A stretch of DNA of 64,000 nucleotides from NCBI GenBank assembly GCA_036504215.1, contig DASXVO010000090.1, positions 1 through 64,000 of the forward strand, read 5' to 3'. Of the stretch, positions 62,291 to 64,000 are shown piece by piece. This DNA comes from Vicinamibacterales bacterium. GTDB taxonomy: Bacteria; Acidobacteriota; Vicinamibacteria; Vicinamibacterales; Fen-181. Position 1 is the stretch's first letter; each line of letters starts with the position of its first letter. The notes under the pieces were generated by a model, which was not told where the DNA came from, did no database searches, and worked only from the letters and a program-made list of their open reading frames with translations. The translations under genes and the position numbers were made by a program.

Positions 62291-64000
62291 TCCAACACAC
62301 CGCTCAGCAGCGAAGCAGCGTCCCCGATCCGGTAGACGCTTCGGTTTGCGCCCAGGAACGCGACTGTCTCGAAGGCGACGCCCAGGAACAGCGCCTCCCA
62401 GGTGCGTTGACCGTCGAGCGCGTCGAGGAAGCGGAGACGCACGAGGTGTCGCCAGTCCCTGAGGACCTCGGCGTCCCGCCAATCCGACGGTCGGCACCAG
62501 TCCAGCGGACGCGTCACGATGGAGAACACGACGGGGTCCTGCTCGTGGCACTGCGCTCGAATGATCTTCAGGATCTCGCCAGCTGACCGCGACGAGCCGA
62601 TCGCCCACGCACGCGTTCCGCCAGCAACGGCGCGAGCCAGCGGCACGACCTCCACGCCCTCGACGGTCGTACCGTGAAGCGCGCGGTTGCCGTCGGCAAT
62701 GAGTTCGATCCCGACGCCCCTTCGCCGCAAGGCCCGCGCCAGGGTGCGGCCGTTCCCGCCGGCGCCGTAGATCGCAAGGCTGGCGATCCCGGATCGCGAT
62801 ATGGATGTGGCCAACGCCTCCATCTCGAGCTGCTGCAACAGCCGCGGATCGATACGCCTGGGAGGTGGAACCTTCAGGGCCCGTGCCCTGCGCAGGACGA
62901 CCGCCAGGCGGGTGGGATCCGCCTCGGCTTGGTACCACTGCGCGGCGAACCGAGCCCGGTCGTCTGCCGTCAGCGGCTCGACCGCGAGCGCGTCCGGGGT
63001 GACCGGCTGATCATCGGCGTCCGGCGGCAGTATGAGCCGATCGAGCCATGCTCCCAGGGCGACGCTCCGCGCCATGTCGGCGGAGATCGTCACCTTGATC
63101 CTCTTGTTGCAGCGCGCGCAGCCGGTGAGCACCCAGACGGTCTCCTCCGCCGCCTGCTCGAAATTTTCGACCATCTCGGTGAATGCGAGCGGGTGCCGGC
63201 AGTGCGGACACTCGCCCTGGACCCGCCAGTAGTGGTCCATATGCGAATCGTGCGCTGCAGAGGGCAACAGGCTGGTGAGCGGCTCGATGGCGGTCGCTGG
63301 CGCGATCTTGACCCAGTCGTACTGCCAGAGCGAGGCGAGCGCGGTCTGACACCAGCCGAACCACGCCTCGTCGGACATCGAGGTCATGTTCAGGGGCATG
63401 GCGTCCATCGTCTCGTAGTATCGCAGGCGGTCGGCGATCAGGCCGGTGTCGAGGCAGCGGTCGAACAGGGCGCTGCCGGGATAGGGCCTCACGGTGGCGA
63501 ACTGGATGACCGCGTCGCGGCAGTGGGTGTCGTGGAACGCCAGCGACTCGCGGATGGTGTCGAGCGTCTCCGCCGGATCGCCGAAGATCAGGTTCCCGCC
63601 GAAGGCCACTTCCGCCTCTGCGGCCGCGCGGATTCCGTTGAGCACGAGTTCCGGAGAAGATCGTTTGTTCATGCTCGCCAGAACACTGGGACTCGCGCTC
63701 TCGAATCCATACGAGAAATGGAAACAGCCCGCTTTCTTGGCGAGTTTCACGGTCGGCCCGTCGAGCGCTGCGCGCGCGTGGGTCTGGAAGGCCCAGTCGA
63801 AGTCCCAGCCCCGGCGCTCGCGCGCCTCGATCAGGCGCTCACAGAACTGCTTCAGTCTGCCCTTGTTGGCCGCGAACAGTTCGTCGACGATGAGCATGAC
63901 GTTGAACTGCGTCCGTTCGTAGAACAGCCCGATCTCCTCGAGACAGTTGTCGATGGTGCGGGCGCGATAGTGCGGCCCATGGCCGTGAATGCAGAAGGTG
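62287..64000 (-). CDS. Radical SAM protein with zinc ribbon and Rossmann-like module (5' partial)
   Basis: The gene runs off the right edge, so the N-terminus, including at least two of the three cluster cysteines, is outside. The last cluster Cys appears to be the one in TFCIHGHGPHYR at the edge. Then come radical SAM barrel segments (FNVMLIVDELFAANKGR, FSYGFESASPSVL, GGNLIFGDPAETLDTI, VRPYPGSALFD), a four-Cys zinc-ribbon-like stretch (CPHCRHPLAF about 50 residues before CARCNKRIKV), and the recurring module at roughly nucleotides 62540-62785 (LAIYGAGGNGRTLARAL, VEGVEVVPLA, RAWAIGSSRSAGEIL). It overlaps the URO-D-family gene by 4 bp. The ring-like C-terminus is unrecognised. Confidence 0.8.
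   Translation of the reverse strand, partial: TFCIHGHGPHYRARTIDNCLEEIGLFYERTQFNVMLIVDELFAANKGRLKQFCERLIEARERRGWDFDWAFQTHARAALDGPTVKLAKKAGCFHFSYGFESASPSVLASMNKRSSPELVLNGIRAAAEAEVAFGGNLIFGDPAETLDTIRESLAFHDTHCRDAVIQFATVRPYPGSALFDRCLDTGLIADRLRYYETMDAMPLNMTSMSDEAWFGWCQTALASLWQYDWVKIAPATAIEPLTSLLPSAAHDSHMDHYWRVQGECPHCRHPLAFTEMVENFEQAAEETVWVLTGCARCNKRIKVTISADMARSVALGAWLDRLILPPDADDQPVTPDALAVEPLTADDRARFAAQWYQAEADPTRLAVVLRRARALKVPPPRRIDPRLLQQLEMEALATSISRSGIASLAIYGAGGNGRTLARALRRRGVGIELIADGNRALHGTTVEGVEVVPLARAVAGGTRAWAIGSSRSAGEILKIIRAQCHEQDPVVFSIVTRPLDWCRPSDWRDAEVLRDWRHLVRLRFLDALDGQRTWEALFLGVAFETVAFLGANRSVYRIGDAASLLSGVLE

Overview
The window is one stretch of a high-GC bacterial chromosome (about two-thirds G+C by eye) with dense, mostly co-directional genes and many 4-bp start/stop overlaps (ATGA, GTGA, TTGA). 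The gene content suggests an acidobacterium, perhaps of the Vicinamibacteria type: a DUF5916/CBM9-like outer-membrane protein, a carboxypeptidase-regulatory/TonB-receptor-like protein, a subtilase with NIVWGT repeats, and a tilS-ftsH-folP-cdaA-cdaR-glmM operon. That placement is inference; there is no rRNA or marker here that settles it. No phage, integrase, transposase or CRISPR array was seen.

Layout. 1-6.4 kb: a D-Ala-D-Ala carboxypeptidase (5' end outside the window), a DUF5916 protein, then queE-queC-AlaX on the minus strand. 6.6-7.9 kb: a small ArsC/Spx-like gene whose first redox Cys codon is an in-frame TGA followed by a SECIS-like hairpin, so a probable selenoprotein, then a DUF72 gene. 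8.2-11.5 kb: a radical SAM / DegT aminotransferase / DedA mini-operon. 11.5-24.2 kb: a long minus-strand run of housekeeping genes (tilS, ftsH, folP, cdaA, cdaR, glmM, an LsrF-like aldolase, pdxJ, a hydrolase, a TPR protein, a YHS-type protein, a hydroxyacid dehydrogenase, nth), preceded by a tRNA with anticodon CAU. 24.2-34 kb: a deoxyhypusine-synthase-like protein, queA, a subtilase coupled to a GNAT acetyltransferase, then yebC-ruvC-ruvA-ruvB-fabH. 34-47 kb: a receptor-like protein, a frameshifted gene, a methyltransferase, two PLP enzymes, a DUF362 protein, an AI-2E-family permease, a Dus3-like tRNA dihydrouridine synthase, a cyclophilin, a DsbD-N-like protein, CorA and a decayed lacZ remnant.

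47.5-64 kb (running off the right edge) is a biosynthetic island in three transcription units. It holds two or three glycosyltransferases, two SAM methyltransferases, two B12-type radical SAM enzymes, a split transketolase, a carbamoyltransferase, an SGNH hydrolase, and a coupled corrinoid protein / URO-D-family methyltransferase pair. Four of its proteins carry the same small Rossmann-like module (a glycine-rich Y/F-G-x-G loop, an acidic residue after strand 2, then a variable bVIxxS strand), fused to different partners. I infer a decorated surface glycan or glycosylated metabolite; the product cannot be read from the sequence.

The two observations most worth following are the candidate selenoprotein at 6598-6936, which automatic gene calling would truncate or miss, and the 47.5-64 kb island with its recurring Rossmann module and B12/corrinoid chemistry. 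Other curiosities are purine/pyrimidine-biased degenerate tandem arrays at several gene ends, a triplicated 34-bp hairpin repeat, and several TANNNT -10 boxes lying very close to start codons.
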